From Setoptus koraiensis (lineage: Eukaryota > Arthropoda), in assembly GCA_048013815.1 (NCBI GenBank), contig CM106586.1, forward strand, positions 22,196,001-22,260,000: a stretch of 64,000 nucleotides of DNA. The letters run 5' to 3'. Of the stretch, positions 22,487 through 36,083 are shown piece by piece. How positions within the stretch are numbered: position 1 is the first letter of the stretch; every line of letters begins with the position of its first letter. The position numbers and the translations under genes were made by a program. Under the pieces are notes generated by a model. The model was not told where the DNA came from, did no database searches, and saw only the letters and a list, made by a program, of their open reading frames with translations.

Positions 22487-23441
22487 CAGCGACACTGCAG
22501 CCGCTGCGCCGGCCAGCCGAGCGAGAGTGTTTTTTGTCGGGATTTTTTGCCGCCCGTTGGCGCAACAGTGTTGCGCAACAAAACCAACCGCAAATCGAGC
22601 GAATCGAGGCAACGAGTCGCGCATGTGGGAACTGAGCCGGCCAATGGCGCGCCGTTTAATCTAATTGTCGATCCCAAGATGCCAAGCGAGATGCCACCGA
22701 CAGAAACTGGAGCAATCGTTTTGTTTATTTTTATACTCTCGCTCGCTTGTTTGTGCTTGTTTGTGTGCGATTCGAGCGCAATTAATTGCTGCATCATTAG
22801 TGCTGCTGGCTGACAATTTATCAATATATCACAGCATGCGAGCCGATGCCGACATGCGCTCGGCCCGATCTGTCGGCCCGATCTGTCAGGCGGGCGCATC
22901 AACCCGATGCGGTGAGCCCGACATGTCAGCTCGGCGAGCGCTTGCAAGCGGCGTCCCGAGAACCGTTTTCATCCTCTGTTTGTTTTTGCTCTCATTAGCC
23001 CGGTGGCCGTTCCCGTCTGAACGGGCCGTTTCGCATCGCACGGCTTCTATCGCACACTACGCATCGTCCAGTTTGGACGGCCGATCGCTCATTGATGGCG
23101 CATGATTTCGCTCGGCTTGCCGCCGCCCCAAAAGACTGACCAGTTGACGGCCGCAGAGATTGGCGAGCTCGTTTTTGCCAACGCTCGACCGGCATCGTCC
23201 GGTCCGAGCAACCTCGGCCGGCCCGAGCGGCATCGTCCGGCCCGAGCTATAACTGTGCTATGTATACGTGTGGGATATATTATGACATTATGCTGGCCGG
23301 ACTGCAAATGGCGGCCACAAATTGGTGGGCGAAATCGTAATTGTTAGCGCACGGTGGCTCAGCGGTGTATGCCCGTGGTGCCACTGCGTATCATGCGAAC
23401 GGTATGACACGATGATTGATTGGCGTTGCGACTGTCGAACC

Positions 23442-23651
23442 GATCGGAGAATCGGAGAATCGGAGAATCGGTGAATCGGTGAATCGGTGAATCGGAGAAT
23501 CGGAGAATCGGTGAATCGGAGAATCGGTGAATCGGTGATTTATAGAATCGGTGAATTGGAGAATCGGTGAATCGGAGAATCGGTGAATCGGAGAATCGAT
23601 GAATCGATGAATCGGTGAATCGGAGAATCGGTGAATCGGAGAATCGGTGAA
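23442..23651. repeat. 9-bp minisatellite GAATCGG(T/A)G
   Basis: About 23 units alternate between GAATCGGTG and GAATCGGAG variants. The patchwork of variants suggests repeated slippage or conversion. Confidence 0.9.
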
Positions 23652-24325
23652 GCAGCGATATATTCAAATAACGGAATAGTGTGAAAATGGCCAACTCGAA
23701 TATTCGAATAAAACTTGTTGCCAGGTAGCATGCACTGGCAGTGTTCATTAGTGGCGGCTCGTTGATGGCTGATTGATGATTATTTCGTCACTTCCGGCGC
23801 AGAAATAGCGCGCACCTTGCAGTGGCGATGCAGTGATTTGGGCCGATGCTGGTATAGCAAGCGACTTTTTGGGCTGTTTTGTAGCGGTTTTGTGGTGCAA
23901 TTAAATGGTGGGCTCATCGCTGACGACGAGTCGTCACCGTGATCGACGTCACTGATAAATTGCCAGCGATAATCAGTGACGCACCGAGCCAGACATTTTA
24001 TCATCGGCATCGGCTCAGTGGCAACTTGTGAGTCGCAAGTGTGTCTATTATACGTTGTTTCATCTCGTCTCATTTTACTCATGAGCGCAAGCATTTAAAA
24101 GCCACCAACCGCAAACCGCAATCGCGAATCGCAAGCATAAATCACGGCGAGCGCCGCAGGTGAGCCGCTCGATCTAATGAATTAAATTAAATTTATTATT
24201 GGGCATGTTGATTTATGTGTCCCGCAAGCTCTGCGGGCCGACTGTCAGTTGGGAGCGATGCCGTTGCACTTGATTGTTGGCAAAGCTACAAAGTGTCTCA
24301 TCGCGCTCGTCGCAACCGAAAGCGC

Positions 24326-24405
24326 TCGCCGTTTGATAGAGCGTCTCGCCGCTTGATAAAACGTCTCGCCGCTTGATAAAACGTCTCGCTGCTCGATAGA
24401 GTGTC
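24326..24405. repeat. 20-bp minisatellite
   Basis: Four units related to TCGCCGCTTGATAAAACGTC, changing by a few bases from unit to unit. Confidence 0.85.
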
Positions 24406-25167
24406 CGGCGGGCCGGCCGGCCGCGGGCATCCATCAATGCATCAAGCAACAATTTCAAAAGAGTTGATTGATAAAATGATTGGCAGTCGGCGTGATTCGG
24501 CGGCGCGCCGAAGGCCATTCTCTTGTCAGTTTGTCAGGCAAACAATATTGTTTTTCGATTGTGTCGCCGACAAAGTTTGTCGAAATGTGAGCGATCGGCT
24601 GAGAGTCTCGCGATGAGAGCGCAAGATTATTTATTAAATTATCATTAAATCATTATTATTAAAATTGGCAGAGAGCCACGAGTTTTGCAGTTTTGCGTTG
24701 CTGTCTGTTGTTGGGATGGCGGCGCTCGGATCATTAATTAGCCTCGTTGATAATTGTTCATATTGTTAATTGTTAATCTGATCCGTGTGTTCGGTGAGCG
24801 ATTCAACGCCACTTGTTCAGCTTCGCTCACAGCTCGACACAACATGCCACTATCATCACTATCATTACCCGTTATCGTTATTATCCGTTATGCTGTTATC
24901 ATGCAGTCGCCTTGTCGGGCGCCGGCAAGATATGCAACGCGACTGTGTTGCTGCTGCTGCGAATGGATTATCCGCTGCGATGAATTAATAACAATAAATT
25001 ATCTTATGTCTTATCGCGCGCGCCATCGTGAGCACAATCATCGTGAGTAGCGGTATCAGTTGCGCTGATTGCGTTAGTTGTGCCGGTTGCGTTAGTTGTG
25101 TGTCGGTTGTGTTAGGGGTCAAACGGTAGCTGACAGCCCCCTCACCTGTGCCGCTCGCCATCTCGCT

Positions 25168-25207
25168 CACCTGAGCTCACCTGTAGTCACCTGAGCTCAC
25201 CTGTAGT
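25168..25207. promoter_or_regulatory. Two 20-bp units of paired CACCTG boxes
   Basis: The 20-bp unit CACCTGAGCTCACCTGTAGT occurs twice in tandem (25168-25187 and 25188-25207), giving four CACCTG E-boxes at regular spacing. Its core GAGCTCACCTG is the reverse complement of the palindromic units at 10842-10893, with the same 20-bp period. Regulatory use is inferred. Confidence 0.35.
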
Positions 25208-26399
25208 CAGCTGAAGTGAGCTGTAGTGAGCTGCGGCTTGTGTGTCGCACTTGTTAGCCACGAAACTCGACAAGTGCGACTGCGCACAGGTAACACAGGT
25301 AACAGGTTGTCGGCTGACAAGGGTTGTTGTCAGCCGACAACAACCGGCAAGCTTGTGAGCGCAACGTGCAAGATGCATAAATAATAATAAAGATGGATGA
25401 GAAATAATGAACAAAAAGTTTGCAAATCACAGCAATATTACGGTGAGTAGATAACGTTACAAAGTAATGTTTGTTTGATAGCTTGTTGCATTTATGCAGT
25501 GCTAATGCGCTCGTGCTGATAATGCGCTAATGTTAATAATGCCACTAATGCTAATAATGCGTTAATTAATAACTGCAAAATGCAGTTATGATTGGCAAGA
25601 TTGTTGCCGTTGTAACGTAACGCGCGCCGTATGCAAAACGCCCGCTACGCGGGTTACGCGCGGCGCTGTTTGCGTGTGTCGTCACCGCGCGACAGCAACA
25701 GCTAATGAATTAAAATTGAAATTAAATTTGAATTTAAAGCCAAAATAATGCTCACATCAGTGGGGAGATTATCCGTCCATTATCCCACCAATTGGCTGGC
25801 TTTGTCTGACTCATTTGTCTCTGGCGCGCCATCCATCAACGCGGATCGCATACTCGCCGCTCATCGCAAGCAAGTGATTGCAGCGCCGCTCATTGTTGCG
25901 CTGCAACCACTTGTTTGTGCGAACAAGAAGAATCGCTCAATTAGCTGCCAATTGCGGCACCTCCAGCGACTTAATTATCGCAAACTGGCCCGCTGAGCCG
26001 ATCTCTGGCTGGCTGCGATCATCACTGTCCGCTCACCTGTCGGCACCGTCGGCTCGCTCAACGTGCCACTGGTGCCGGCGCCCACGGGGGCCACCCGCTC
26101 CCCTGGCGGCACCGGTCGCGATTCTTCGGTCGATTGTTCGGTCGATCCTTTGGTGGCGCTGGCCGCGGGCCGCCGCAAGTCACCCGAATGCGCATGCCAG
26201 ACCGAACGCGCATGCCAGATTGAACGCGATGTATGCGGGATGCGACTCGCTCGAGACTCGATTGTTCCCGTTGCCCGCTTGCCCGGCATCGGCTGGCAAT
26301 AAATAACGGCGCCAGTTATAATTAGAGCGCACAAAGCGACAAACTGGAGCGAGGCTGGAATCTTCTCTTCAATTAGTCGCCGTTGCGCAATTTCCACTT

Positions 26400-26570
26400 T
26401 CGAAGCTGCGAATCTCGAGCTTCGAATCTCCAACTGCCAACTGCTAATTTCGAACTGCGAATTTCGAACTGCGAATTTCGAACTGCGAATTCCGAGCTTC
26501 GAATTTTGAACTGGCAACTGCGAACTGCGAACTTCGAACTGGCAACTTGGAGCTGGCAACCAGTGCGAAA
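26400..26570. repeat. Degenerate CGAACTGCGAATTT-type array
   Basis: Irregular units of about 12-15 bp built from CGAACTGC, GAATTTCGAA and GAGCTTCGAA, many of them palindromic around TTCGAA. Confidence 0.75.
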
Positions 26571-26961
26571 CTAGTAATTGAATGCTGCGCTCCGAGGCGA
26601 CCGTTCGGTGTGCCGATCGGGCGAGTGTCGCGAACGGCGCTCACACTTCATTGGCCGCAGTGAGTCGCATGAGTTGCGTCACATCTCGCTGCCACTAACA
26701 AGCGACACAAGCTAGCCGAAACGAGGGCCAGAGGAAGCCAGCATCACTTCCATGTTGTTGGCGCTGCTTGTTGGTGTAGCGAGCAACAAGTTTCGCTCTC
26801 TGTCGCTGTCACTGCTGGGCCGGCTCGAACTGCGCCGATTGGCGAGTCGCCGATTCGAATGCCATTTCGAAGCGGCTTCAGTTGCTAATTAGCGGACACC
26901 AGTGTTTGTATAAGCGGCTCGCCCACCGAGCGCCGATCGGACGCCGGGCACCGGCCGGCCG

Positions 26962-27012
26962 GCCCGACAAGTCCGACGAGCCCGACGAGCCCGACGAGTC
27001 CGACGAGCCCGA
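26962..27012. repeat. 9-bp minisatellite CCCGACGAG
   Basis: About five units of CCCGACGAG and TCCGACGAG. Confidence 0.85.
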
Positions 27013-28875
27013 GCGTTGAGCTCCGTCGGCCCTCGCTCAACGCACAGCGGCAAGTGTGAGAGTTGCGGGCACCGGCTAATTGGCTCATTTAGCCGCCGTT
27101 GCAGCAGCAAGCTATTGTTGGCCGCTGCAATAGGCTGCTCAAGAGCGCTCGCTCTAAATAGACCAAATCAATTAGCCCGCTGCTCATCGCTCATTGGCGC
27201 CAGGCGACAGCTGACAGCGGCCCGACTGTCACTGACAGTCTGTCACTGACAGGTGAGCCAGGCGGCCAGGTGAGGCACTACACACACACGGTGTGTGCTG
27301 CTGTCACAGTGTCGCTGCAGCAATTGGCAATTGGCTGACCGCTTGCCAGCATTCGCAATTGTCAGCACGCTGTTTGTTGGCTGGTTGCGTAACTGTCGCT
27401 GCTGTCACTGTGTTGTAAGCAGTGATATTGTTGTTATTGCAAAGATATCGTTGTTGTTGTTGTTACGCAAGCCAGTGGCAGCGGCGTTGGCTCCGACGGC
27501 CACAGGTGAGAGTGGCCAACTGTGGGCCGGCCAGCGGCAAACAATGGTCGCTTGTTGGCCGGCTGTCAACGCGACAGTATCAAGTGTCATCATTTAGGCT
27601 GCCATTTAGCCGATTTGTGTGAATGGACGCTGAGCGGACGCTTGATGGGCGAGCCCGCAGACCGTTAGATTGGCTTGTCAGCGGCCAGTCGAAGAATTGG
27701 ACGCCGGCCACGCGATTAGATCTGATCCCGACTGACGAGGCTGCATCGCCGCATCGATGTAGCGAGATGTCGGTGCAGCGGCACATCGAGGTAGCGAGAT
27801 GTCGATGTAGCGAGAATAATGGTGCCGGTCGATCAATTAATGTTACGTAAGCCGGCCCAACGATACACTGGGCCGGTGCCAATGTTTTGCCAATCAATGG
27901 CCGACCAGTCATTGCAATTCATGACATGGCATCGGTTCATTGTGTGCACAACAGCCAAAGCGTCGTTGTTGCGCAACAACAACGCCGTTGCGCAACAACA
28001 AGTGGCCAGCTCTTGTTGGCGGGTGACGCAATTGTTGTCATTGGCCAAAAGAGCCAATGAGACGCAGAGAGGCAAAGCGAGTCATTTCATCGACACAGCC
28101 GACGGGGCAGCTGGCCAACAAAGAGGCACTTAGGAAATGCCGTTCGCAATAGCACAATTGCGCAACCGTTACATTGTAACGAAAGAGAAAGCCCGACCAA
28201 CAAACAACGGCCATTTGAGACGTCGCTCGACAGATAAACTGGTCGACGGCTCCAATTTGTAGCGTAATTTGAATAGTTTACATAATAAGTCGCTTGCATT
28301 ATAATGTGGCAAACAAACAAAGCGGGCAAAGCTGTAAAATGGCGCTGCCAGTGCACCGACCAATCCAATTGCAGTGATTTAATTGAAGCTAGAGCCTGTC
28401 AATTAAGCGGCCGCCGGGATGCGATTCGGGCAAATCTGTCGCTGCTCGGCTCGGTCGCTGCGACCCGAACTTGGCACTTGGATGCTCGCATTCGGCGTCT
28501 CGGGTTTGGCGTCTCGATGCTCGACACCGAAGGGCCAACCGAGAAACTCGGAGCGAGAGCCCTCGGCGGCCGCGGGCTGTTCGCCGGGCTTCCTGCTCGC
28601 CCGATTAGCGCGCCGCGTCGATCGGGCAATCGATACGGCCGACACAAGCAACTGCGACTGAATGCCGCTTTATGACACAATGGAGCCGGCGGTGACCGGC
28701 GGCGGAGCGGCCGGTGGAACTCGATTTCGGGCCGATCCAATTCGCCCGTTCGAGTGCGAGCGGCCTCGATCGGACAGACGGCATAATGAACGACGGCGCA
28801 AAATTTGTGCGGCACAAAGGCCGCAAAGGGCAACAAACGCAGCAGCATTCTTTTCGCGAATCGCGAACATTGAGC

Positions 28876-28974
28876 AGCGAATGGCGAATGGCGAATAGCG
28901 AATAGCGAACGGCGAACAGCGAACGGCGAACAGCGAACAGCGAACGGCGAACAGCGAACGGCGAATTAGCGAAA
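28876..28974. repeat. 7-bp minisatellite GCGAACG/GCGAACA
   Basis: About thirteen 7-bp units alternating GCGAATG/GCGAATA and then GCGAACG/GCGAACA. Confidence 0.9.
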
Positions 28975-29280
28975 AGAATGCAGAATGAACTCTGGCGAAT
29001 AAAAATAAAACTGAGCACTCTATTCACAAGTCACTCTATTGGGCCGGCCGGCCAGCAGTGAGAGTGGACGCGGCCAATGCAAACACAAATATACAAATGC
29101 GATCGTGTGATGGTCGGCAACAGGTTGTTGCCACTGTGCCAACAATAAGGGCAACGCATCACTTATTAGCAGCATAACGGTGCCGTACCGTTAATGTCAA
29201 TCAGGCAGCATGTATCGTTGTGTCGCGATGCCATTGTCGTCGCTCGAAGCGCCGCCTCTGTCGGGTATCGGCGCCACACA

Positions 29281-29345
29281 ACATCGACGCCGCAACATCG
29301 ACGCCGCAACATCGACGCCGCAATATCGACGCCGCAATATCGAAG
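29281..29345. repeat. 14-bp minisatellite ACATCGACGCCGCA
   Basis: Four to five units. The later ones read ATATCGACGCCGCA. Confidence 0.9.
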
Positions 29346-29639
29346 CCAGAGTGAATGGTCAGACAACAAACAACGCTCCGGCCGCACAAATAAGTAAATG
29401 AGTAAATCGGTTGCGCAACTAACATGCCGCTTCGTGCTGCCCAATCTGACATTTGTTGGCTCTTGTTATGATGACGCAATTGATGAGACGCATAAAATGA
29501 GATAAGTCGCCGCATAAGCGCCGTCGGCGGGCACAATCGGCGACAACAATGGGCGCACACCGAGATACTTTGTTGTTTGTGAGTGATGTTTCGCTAACTC
29601 AATCACACTGTCGGCCGGCATGAACTCTCGCCCGTTGCT

Positions 29640-29900
29640 TGCCCGCTCGCCGGCTGGTCCGCTCGCCGGCTGATCCGCTCGCCGCTGATCCGCTCGCCGC
29701 TGATCCGCTCACCGGCTGGTCCGCTCGCCGGCTGGTCCGCCGATCCGCTCCCGTTCTAGCCTGGCACACGGCTGATTCAAAACACGGCTGCTTCAAAACA
29801 GCTGATTCATGAGGCACACAGCTGATTCATGGCACTCAGCTGACTCATGGCACTCAGCTGACTCATGACACTCAGCTGTCACACACACAGCTGATCCATG
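29640..29900. repeat. GCTCGCCGGCTGGTCC and CAGCTGA(T/C)TCATG arrays
   Basis: Two unrelated arrays lie next to each other: GC-rich units at about 29642-29750, then CAGCTGATTCATGGCACT-type units at about 29770-29900 carrying seven CAGCTG E-boxes. Confidence 0.8.
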
Positions 29901-30338
29901 GGAGAGACACAGCGGCGGCAGGCCAAACTTTTTCAGCTCGGCTGTACCCAAGTGTAAACGATGAATCAATGAATGGCGCCCGATGAATCGAAGAATCGAT
30001 GAATGGCGCCCGGCGAATCAATGGATCGATGAATGGCCGAACAAGACAAGAGAGCGGGGCGCACTTTGCAGCAGCGACACCACCGACCAGCTTGAGAAGC
30101 TAAAAAGCCCGAGCGGCTAAAAAGCCCGAGCGGCTAAAAATAGACGAATTACACTTGTTAGAATGCGAGCGATTGTGGGCGATTCGCCAAGGAGATGACA
30201 CACAATCAATTTGATCAATTCGTTGCTGTTGTTGTTTGTTCGCCGTGGCGCTTCTTTTCTGACCAATGGCATCAAACGGTGACTTGTGATACTGTTTTGC
30301 AGTGTTCTGGTTGCCTTGTTTGCACAGGACAGTTGACT

Positions 30339-30383
30339 GTCGATACACGGTCGATACACAGTCGATACACAGTCGATACACAG
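30339..30383. repeat. 11-bp minisatellite TCGATACACAG
   Basis: Four units, followed by a partly inverted copy (GTGTATCGAC near 30399), so a short stem can form. Confidence 0.85.
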
Positions 30384-30829
30384 GGCCGTTTATCAACAGT
30401 GTATCGACAGGGATCGACAACAAAGCTCGCTGGCGCACAACAAAAAGTGATTGTAAACGCAAGTGGAGTGCAAAGAAAAAGTGAACAGGTAACTGTGCCA
30501 CTGACAGCCAACAATGCCAACAAGTGGCCGCTGACGGCAACGTGAATAATAAGCCAATATCGCCGATGAGCTCCTTTGTGGAGCGTTGCGCACAAAGCAG
30601 AAATATCGTCAGCAGTGATATCGTCTATTATTATCCGCTCAATGGCCGGATAACGGGCCAACGAGCCGCCGACTGGCGGCCGCTCGCGAGCCCGTTGCGA
30701 GCGGCCCAAGCGAGACTCGCACAACTGGAGCGGACGAGAGTCCCACTGAGTTGCTGTTGGCTCGCCGGCGGTTGTTTTATTATCGCTGGCAGCCGGCGCG
30801 GCGAGCGCAACAGTGTTTTTGGCAGTTTC

Positions 30830-30912
30830 TGACGCTCTCTGGCGCTCTCTGGCGCTCTCTGGCGAGGTCTGGCGCTCGCTGGCGCTCTCTGGCGAGATCT
30901 GGCGAGATCTGC
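30830..30912. repeat. CTCTCTGGCG array
   Basis: About eight units of 10-11 bp: CTCTCTGGCG, TCTGGCGAGA and related forms. Confidence 0.85.
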
Positions 30913-33309
30913 GGCAGCCACAAGTGGAGCAACAAGGCCAAACGGACACAACAAAAAGATTAATTGTCTTGGCGCGCGATATTTGCATAATGCCGCTGCG
31001 GCGGCGCGATAATAATAGACGCTGCGCCAGAGCATCACGCAAGCCTCTCACCTTGACTCTGCTCAGTAGAGTCCACTGAGAGTGCCCGTCACGGTCGCCC
31101 ACCCGGTCGCCCGGTCAGCTGACTCGGGGCTCTCTCAGGCAGCGCGGTCAGGCGGCCGTCGGTTGACGGGGCGAGAAAACCGCCCACAAGCCGCATTTCA
31201 TCGCTTCGCAAACGAACATCTGATCGCTTGCCAACACCGTTGCGACCACCTAGCTCACCTGGCCGGCTCACCTGGTCAGCTGGCCAGAGCGGCCGAACAG
31301 GTGAGCTGGCCAGAGTGGCCGGAGCGGCCGTTGCGCTGTCAGCGATGATGTATGACGGCGGCGGCCAATATGTGCGCACGGTGTTTATGTTTCGCAAATG
31401 ACGCAATAAATCTGGCCAGATATCTGGCAATATCTGGCGTAATAATGGCAGCTATGATAATGCGAGCTTGTGTGTGGCTTCGCAGCGGCCAAGCCGCGTC
31501 TAAAACAAGCCGGCCCGTCTAATTGTTGCCGTGTGTGTGTGTGCGTTTTGGTATAAAAGAGAGATATAAATAGAGCGGTAGCGAAACAATTTAATCAACG
31601 GCGAACAAGTGGTTGCTCGTTGCGCAACAAGCGACTGGCCGCCACTCGTTTGCGGCGGGCCACCACTTGGTTGCAGCGGGCGCCACCAGGGGAGCAGCCG
31701 AGTGATGATGGATCACTCGCACCGTTAACTTATTTGCTATCCACTATTTATTATGCTCGCTTTTTATTCATCGCTCGGTTGCGATTTGTTTCGCGCCAAA
31801 TGCCAGATATTATTTCTGGATTGTAGAATCTAGAATGTGGAATCGTGTTCGCGTTCGTGCGGCCCGAGCCAAAAATATCCGACCAGTGTCAGACTAATAT
31901 CGGAATAAACACTAATAACAACGTTCAAACGAGCTGTTTATTACATTTGTATTCGGTATGCGGTTTGCGGCAGCGCCGGCCACAAATCATGTCATCGCAG
32001 CTCTATTGTCGTCGCGCCGGCCAGATATCGCATCCATTGGCATGAATTTGAGCTCGAATAAATTCAAATGATTCCGAGCCCGAGAGAATTCAAACGAGTT
32101 CGAGCCCGAGAGAATTCGAGCCTCGTACCGTCGGCGAGAATGCGTTTACGTGACGCGAATCGCCAGTGATTAATGTGTGCGCTTTCATCGAATCATTACA
32201 TTTGTATGTATATATAAATAAATAAATTATATCCCGTCGCTCGATTAGCGCCGACTCGCAAGCCGACTAATATACAAATATAAACATATGCACATGACCT
32301 ACGTTACGTAACGGCTATGTGAGTTACGTAACGGCTATGTAAGTAAGGCAACGTTAGCGGTCGCTTATTGCGGCCAACTATCAATTAGGCCGCACAGTGG
32401 ACGGCGAGGATTACGTAACAACATCACACCATCCGATCATGGGGCTAATTGAGTCATCGGGATTAGTGCTTTCGGCGCGCCATTGTATCAATAAATGGCA
32501 GTGTATTAATAAAAATAATATTGTGTTATATAACGGATCCTCGGGCGAGCAGCGGCCCAACATGCACGATGTACACATTTGTATTATGCTGTCATTATAT
32601 ACATAGGCCAATATGCAAGTATCTGAACAAGACGACAATTGCCGACATTAAATGGGCAAATGCCGCCCGAATTCGCTGGCCAATTTTACGACATGCCGTC
32701 CAGTAAAGCCAGCTTAGCCGGCCGGCCGGCCAGTTAATTGAATCTGGCGTGATAAATTATCGCGAGCGCCAGATTTAATTCGCGTAGGACGTTGTCGTCG
32801 GTCGCGCGACGCCCGAACTAACCAATTTTGACTGACCGATACCTGCAACGATCCTTTCGGACAGTCGCCACTCAACTGGCAGCGCAACTATTGTGACTTT
32901 TTCAGCCAGCTTAATGATAGTATAAATATATATTAAAGCCAGCCTACGGCCAGCGGAATCAATAGTGACACTAGTGCAAACATGTGATAAAATATACGCC
33001 AAGAAATACAAAAAAATATACGCCAATAAATACAAAAAAATATATGCCAATGGCGTGCCTTGCCGGCCAACAACATTGACTGTCGTGGCGACACAATGCC
33101 CATTATGTAATCTCACCGTGAGATGTCATTGTTGGCAGCCAGCATCTCAACTGTGCGCCATCCCGACCGCATAATGAGCTTGCCAGCTAATCCGCCAACA
33201 TCAGCGAGCTTGCCAACAGAGCTTGCCATACGCACATTACATGTGATTAGGTTGCATCATTACATTGTGTCGTTTCATTACATCATCATCAATTGCGGCC
33301 TGTCGTGAA

Positions 33310-33466
33310 TACCACGTGAATAGCGCTGTATGTGAATACTGCTCGCGAATGCCATGTGAATACTGCTCGCGAATGCCATGTGAACACTATGTGAATACTC
33401 TGTGAATACATGTGAATACTCTGTGAATACTGTGTGAATATACGTGAATACATGTGAATATATGTG
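33310..33466. repeat. GTGAATAC-based array
   Basis: Nested repeats with a 12-bp GTGAATAC-based subunit and a longer ~28-bp unit containing GCTCGCGAATGCCAT. Confidence 0.8.
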
Positions 33467-33706
33467 TTTGTTGGCGCGCGACCGGCATCCGTCAGTTGTT
33501 GCCGTCAGCGCAAACCGGGTATGTGAGCGGCTCATCAACAATAAACATTATTAATTAAGATTATTTTGCAAACTCATCAAAGGTCATTACTGAATTTGCA
33601 TTCACTGATAACGACACACACACACATAAACAACGAAATCATGACACCTCGCTTGCATAATGGCCGGCTCACTCGAGATGGTGATGCGATTCCGAATGCA
33701 CTCTCG

Positions 33707-33765
33707 TTCGAAGCCGCCCGCTCGAAGCCGCCCGCTCGAAGCCGCCCGCTCGAAGCCGCTCGCCT
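33707..33765. repeat. 14-bp minisatellite TCGAAGCCGCCCGC
   Basis: Four units, nearly identical. Confidence 0.9.
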
Positions 33766-34438
33766 TCGAAGGCCGGCGCTCGGCGAACAATTAATTCGCT
33801 CTCGCTTTCGCTGTCGCTGTCGGAATTGTCAGACCGAATTCGGACAGCGAAGGCACAAACCCAGCCGATTGGACAAATCCAATTTCGACCAGCTTCGATT
33901 TTCAGCAACAACAACAACAACAAGCGCGCAATTAGAATCCCAATTAGACTTGCCGGCCGCTGGCCGAGCTTATTCATTACCTGTTTAGAACATGCCTGTT
34001 TGCACACAATTCTTGCGCTTCGCTCCGTTCGGCTCCATCTCGTCTCGTTTCGTCTAGTTTCATCTCATCTCATCTCGCTTCATCTCGCTCGGCTCGTTCC
34101 GTCTGGCACCTCGCCTCGTCTATGCAATCCATAGTTGCTTGCATTATGCTCTCTCGCACTTGTTGCTTGTGTGTGTGTGTGTGTTTTATTTCCTGATGGA
34201 TAAATGAAAACGATGCCAGAGCCAGCGAGGAAATGAGCATTAGCTGTGAATACTGACAGCGCACAGTTATTCACGATTATTCAATCACACAGGCGCAATT
34301 TCTCACTTTTTCCAGCCCGCCCGCTCACACTTGCCCCGTAACTCACCTGCAACTTGGCTGAGCCCGAAAGTTGCAGTCTATTGGCCATATTGTGGCCGTG
34401 GCGACCGGCAAGACCGCCGCCTAACTAGTGAGATCAAC

Positions 34439-34529
34439 GACAAAACTGGCGATACCGTCGACGAAACCGGCGAGATCGTCGACAAAACGGGCGAGATCGT
34501 CGACGAAACCGGCGAGATCGTCGACGAAA
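34439..34529. repeat. 21-bp minisatellite (seven-codon period)
   Basis: Four units of GACGAAACCGGCGAGATCGTC. One frame reads as a seven-residue repeat DETGEIV inside an open frame (34331-34711), but that frame has no visible relatives and I treat the repeat as non-coding. Confidence 0.85.
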
Positions 34530-35557
34530 GAGAGCCACTTAGATCGAGATTTGAGTCATGGGTAACAAGACAATTGCGTCTGTTTGGCCAGCCAGCGACG
34601 TCATCGGCTCACAAACCGCAACGTTATTGGCAGCTACAATCGATAGCTCGCCAGCGCCAGGTAGCTTGGCGTTTTCACTTGAAACTTTTCACTATCACTG
34701 ATGGTGAATAGTCACTATTGGCTATTCACTGTTTACTATTTGCTGAGACTTACTCGCATTCGGACAAAAGAGATTCACTTGTTGCTGGCCTGTTGTTGTT
34801 GCCGTTGCTGCTGTTGTTGCCGTTGTTGTTTGTGCCAGCGACAACAACAAGCCGAGTGTCGATGCTAAGTAACCAAATAATACGCATACACAAAACGAAG
34901 AATACGAATAGCAAATCAACATTGGCGTTTGTGTGCATGTTGGCTTCCTTTTGGCTTCTTTTTCTGTTCCCTTCTTTTCGCTTCTTTTCGCTTCGTTTCG
35001 CTTCTTTTCGCTTCTTTTCGCTTCGCTTCTCGGACGCTCGTCGGCCATTCCAACGACAGCCAACGATCACATCAGCCGACTGGCCACTCAACCGAACAAC
35101 ATCCGTGCCCGGGATAATGAATTGGGGGTGCCGTTATGGCATCGGGCACTCAACGGGACAACAAAGCGCAGCCTTCAACCTGTCTCTCCAACTCTCTCAC
35201 TGTATCGCCCGAAAAGGTGATGGTCGCCGGTTCGAACTTCGAAGGCGGCTGACTCGCCTTCGACGAGCCCCACGAGCCGGACCAACTGTTTGCAGCGCGA
35301 TACAGTCAGCCGCTGATCGGAGCCGGCCAATCGAACTGGCACATCGATAATGTTGTCAGCCGGCACACAACTCATGGGCGATGATGGGCGCCCCCGAATG
35401 CCAATCACTGGGTACCCGTCTGTCGGCGCCTATCCGGCATTGATGAAGAGCGGATACTGTGTTCCGAAATTCGGCGGGCATTCGGCGGGCATTCGTCGGA
35501 TATTCGTCTAGTGTACGCGCAAATATTCACGCGATGCGATATCCGCCCGCGGGCCGG

Positions 35558-35625
35558 CAACCGTGAATATTGATATCAGGCAACCGTGAATATTGATATC
35601 AGGCAACCGTGAATATTGATATCAG
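35558..35625. repeat. Three copies of a 23-bp repeat
   Basis: The unit CAACCGTGAATATTGATATC plus AGG is repeated twice exactly, with a third copy short by one base. It shares the word CCGTGAAT with the array at 45478-45620. Confidence 0.92.
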
Positions 35626-36027
35626 ACAGCGCGCGATCGTCCAGGGCAAATTGCTGGCCGTGATTGCGTCCGCTATCCACGCTCGGACAGCCGCTGTCGG
35701 TTTTGCGGAGTTGGTCACACGGGCGGCGAAACATCGAAGGCCTGACATTGTCAGGCCATCAATCATGGGCCTGACAATGTCAGGCTTAGAGGCCGCGATC
35801 TCGCCAAGCCAGCGCGCTGGCAAGATCGCGTTGATAGGTGCCACAGGGGCCGATTGGCCGACTGGCCGACCACTGATTGCGGTCGCTCGACTGGACACAG
35901 TTGGCAGTGAACATGAATTAATTATGCTCAGCGTTAATTAGCAACAAGCAGCATTGCTGGCAACCGCAAACCACCGACCACCGGAACCGCCATAAACAGC
36001 CAACCATAATCAGCAGCTGACATGCTC

Positions 36028-36083
36028 ATTACATTACATAACGCGGCGCAACATACGCTGTGCCGCGCGTTATGTAATGTAAT
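36028..36083. ncRNA. 56-nt imperfect hairpin, unproven small-RNA-like
   Basis: The arms 36028-36050 and 36059-36083 pair over about 24 positions (including one G-U), with one 2-nt bulge (36067-36068) and an 8-nt loop (36051-36058). Size and pairing are like a short pre-miRNA. A palindromic mobile-element remnant or chance are alternatives. It lies inside the CABIT intron. Confidence 0.25.

Noticed and set aside
25748-26306. Overlapping open frames near 25.7-26.6 kb
   Set aside because: GC-rich intron sequence with few stops. The frames on both strands look alike in quality and match nothing known.
34331-34711. Open frame with a seven-residue repeat DETGEIV
   Set aside because: The repeat comes from a 21-bp minisatellite in a region full of similar arrays. 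The rest of the frame has no family resemblance and the intron context is non-coding.
35225-35238. GGTTCGAACT word resembling a tRNA B box
   Set aside because: No A box or cloverleaf could be placed around it.
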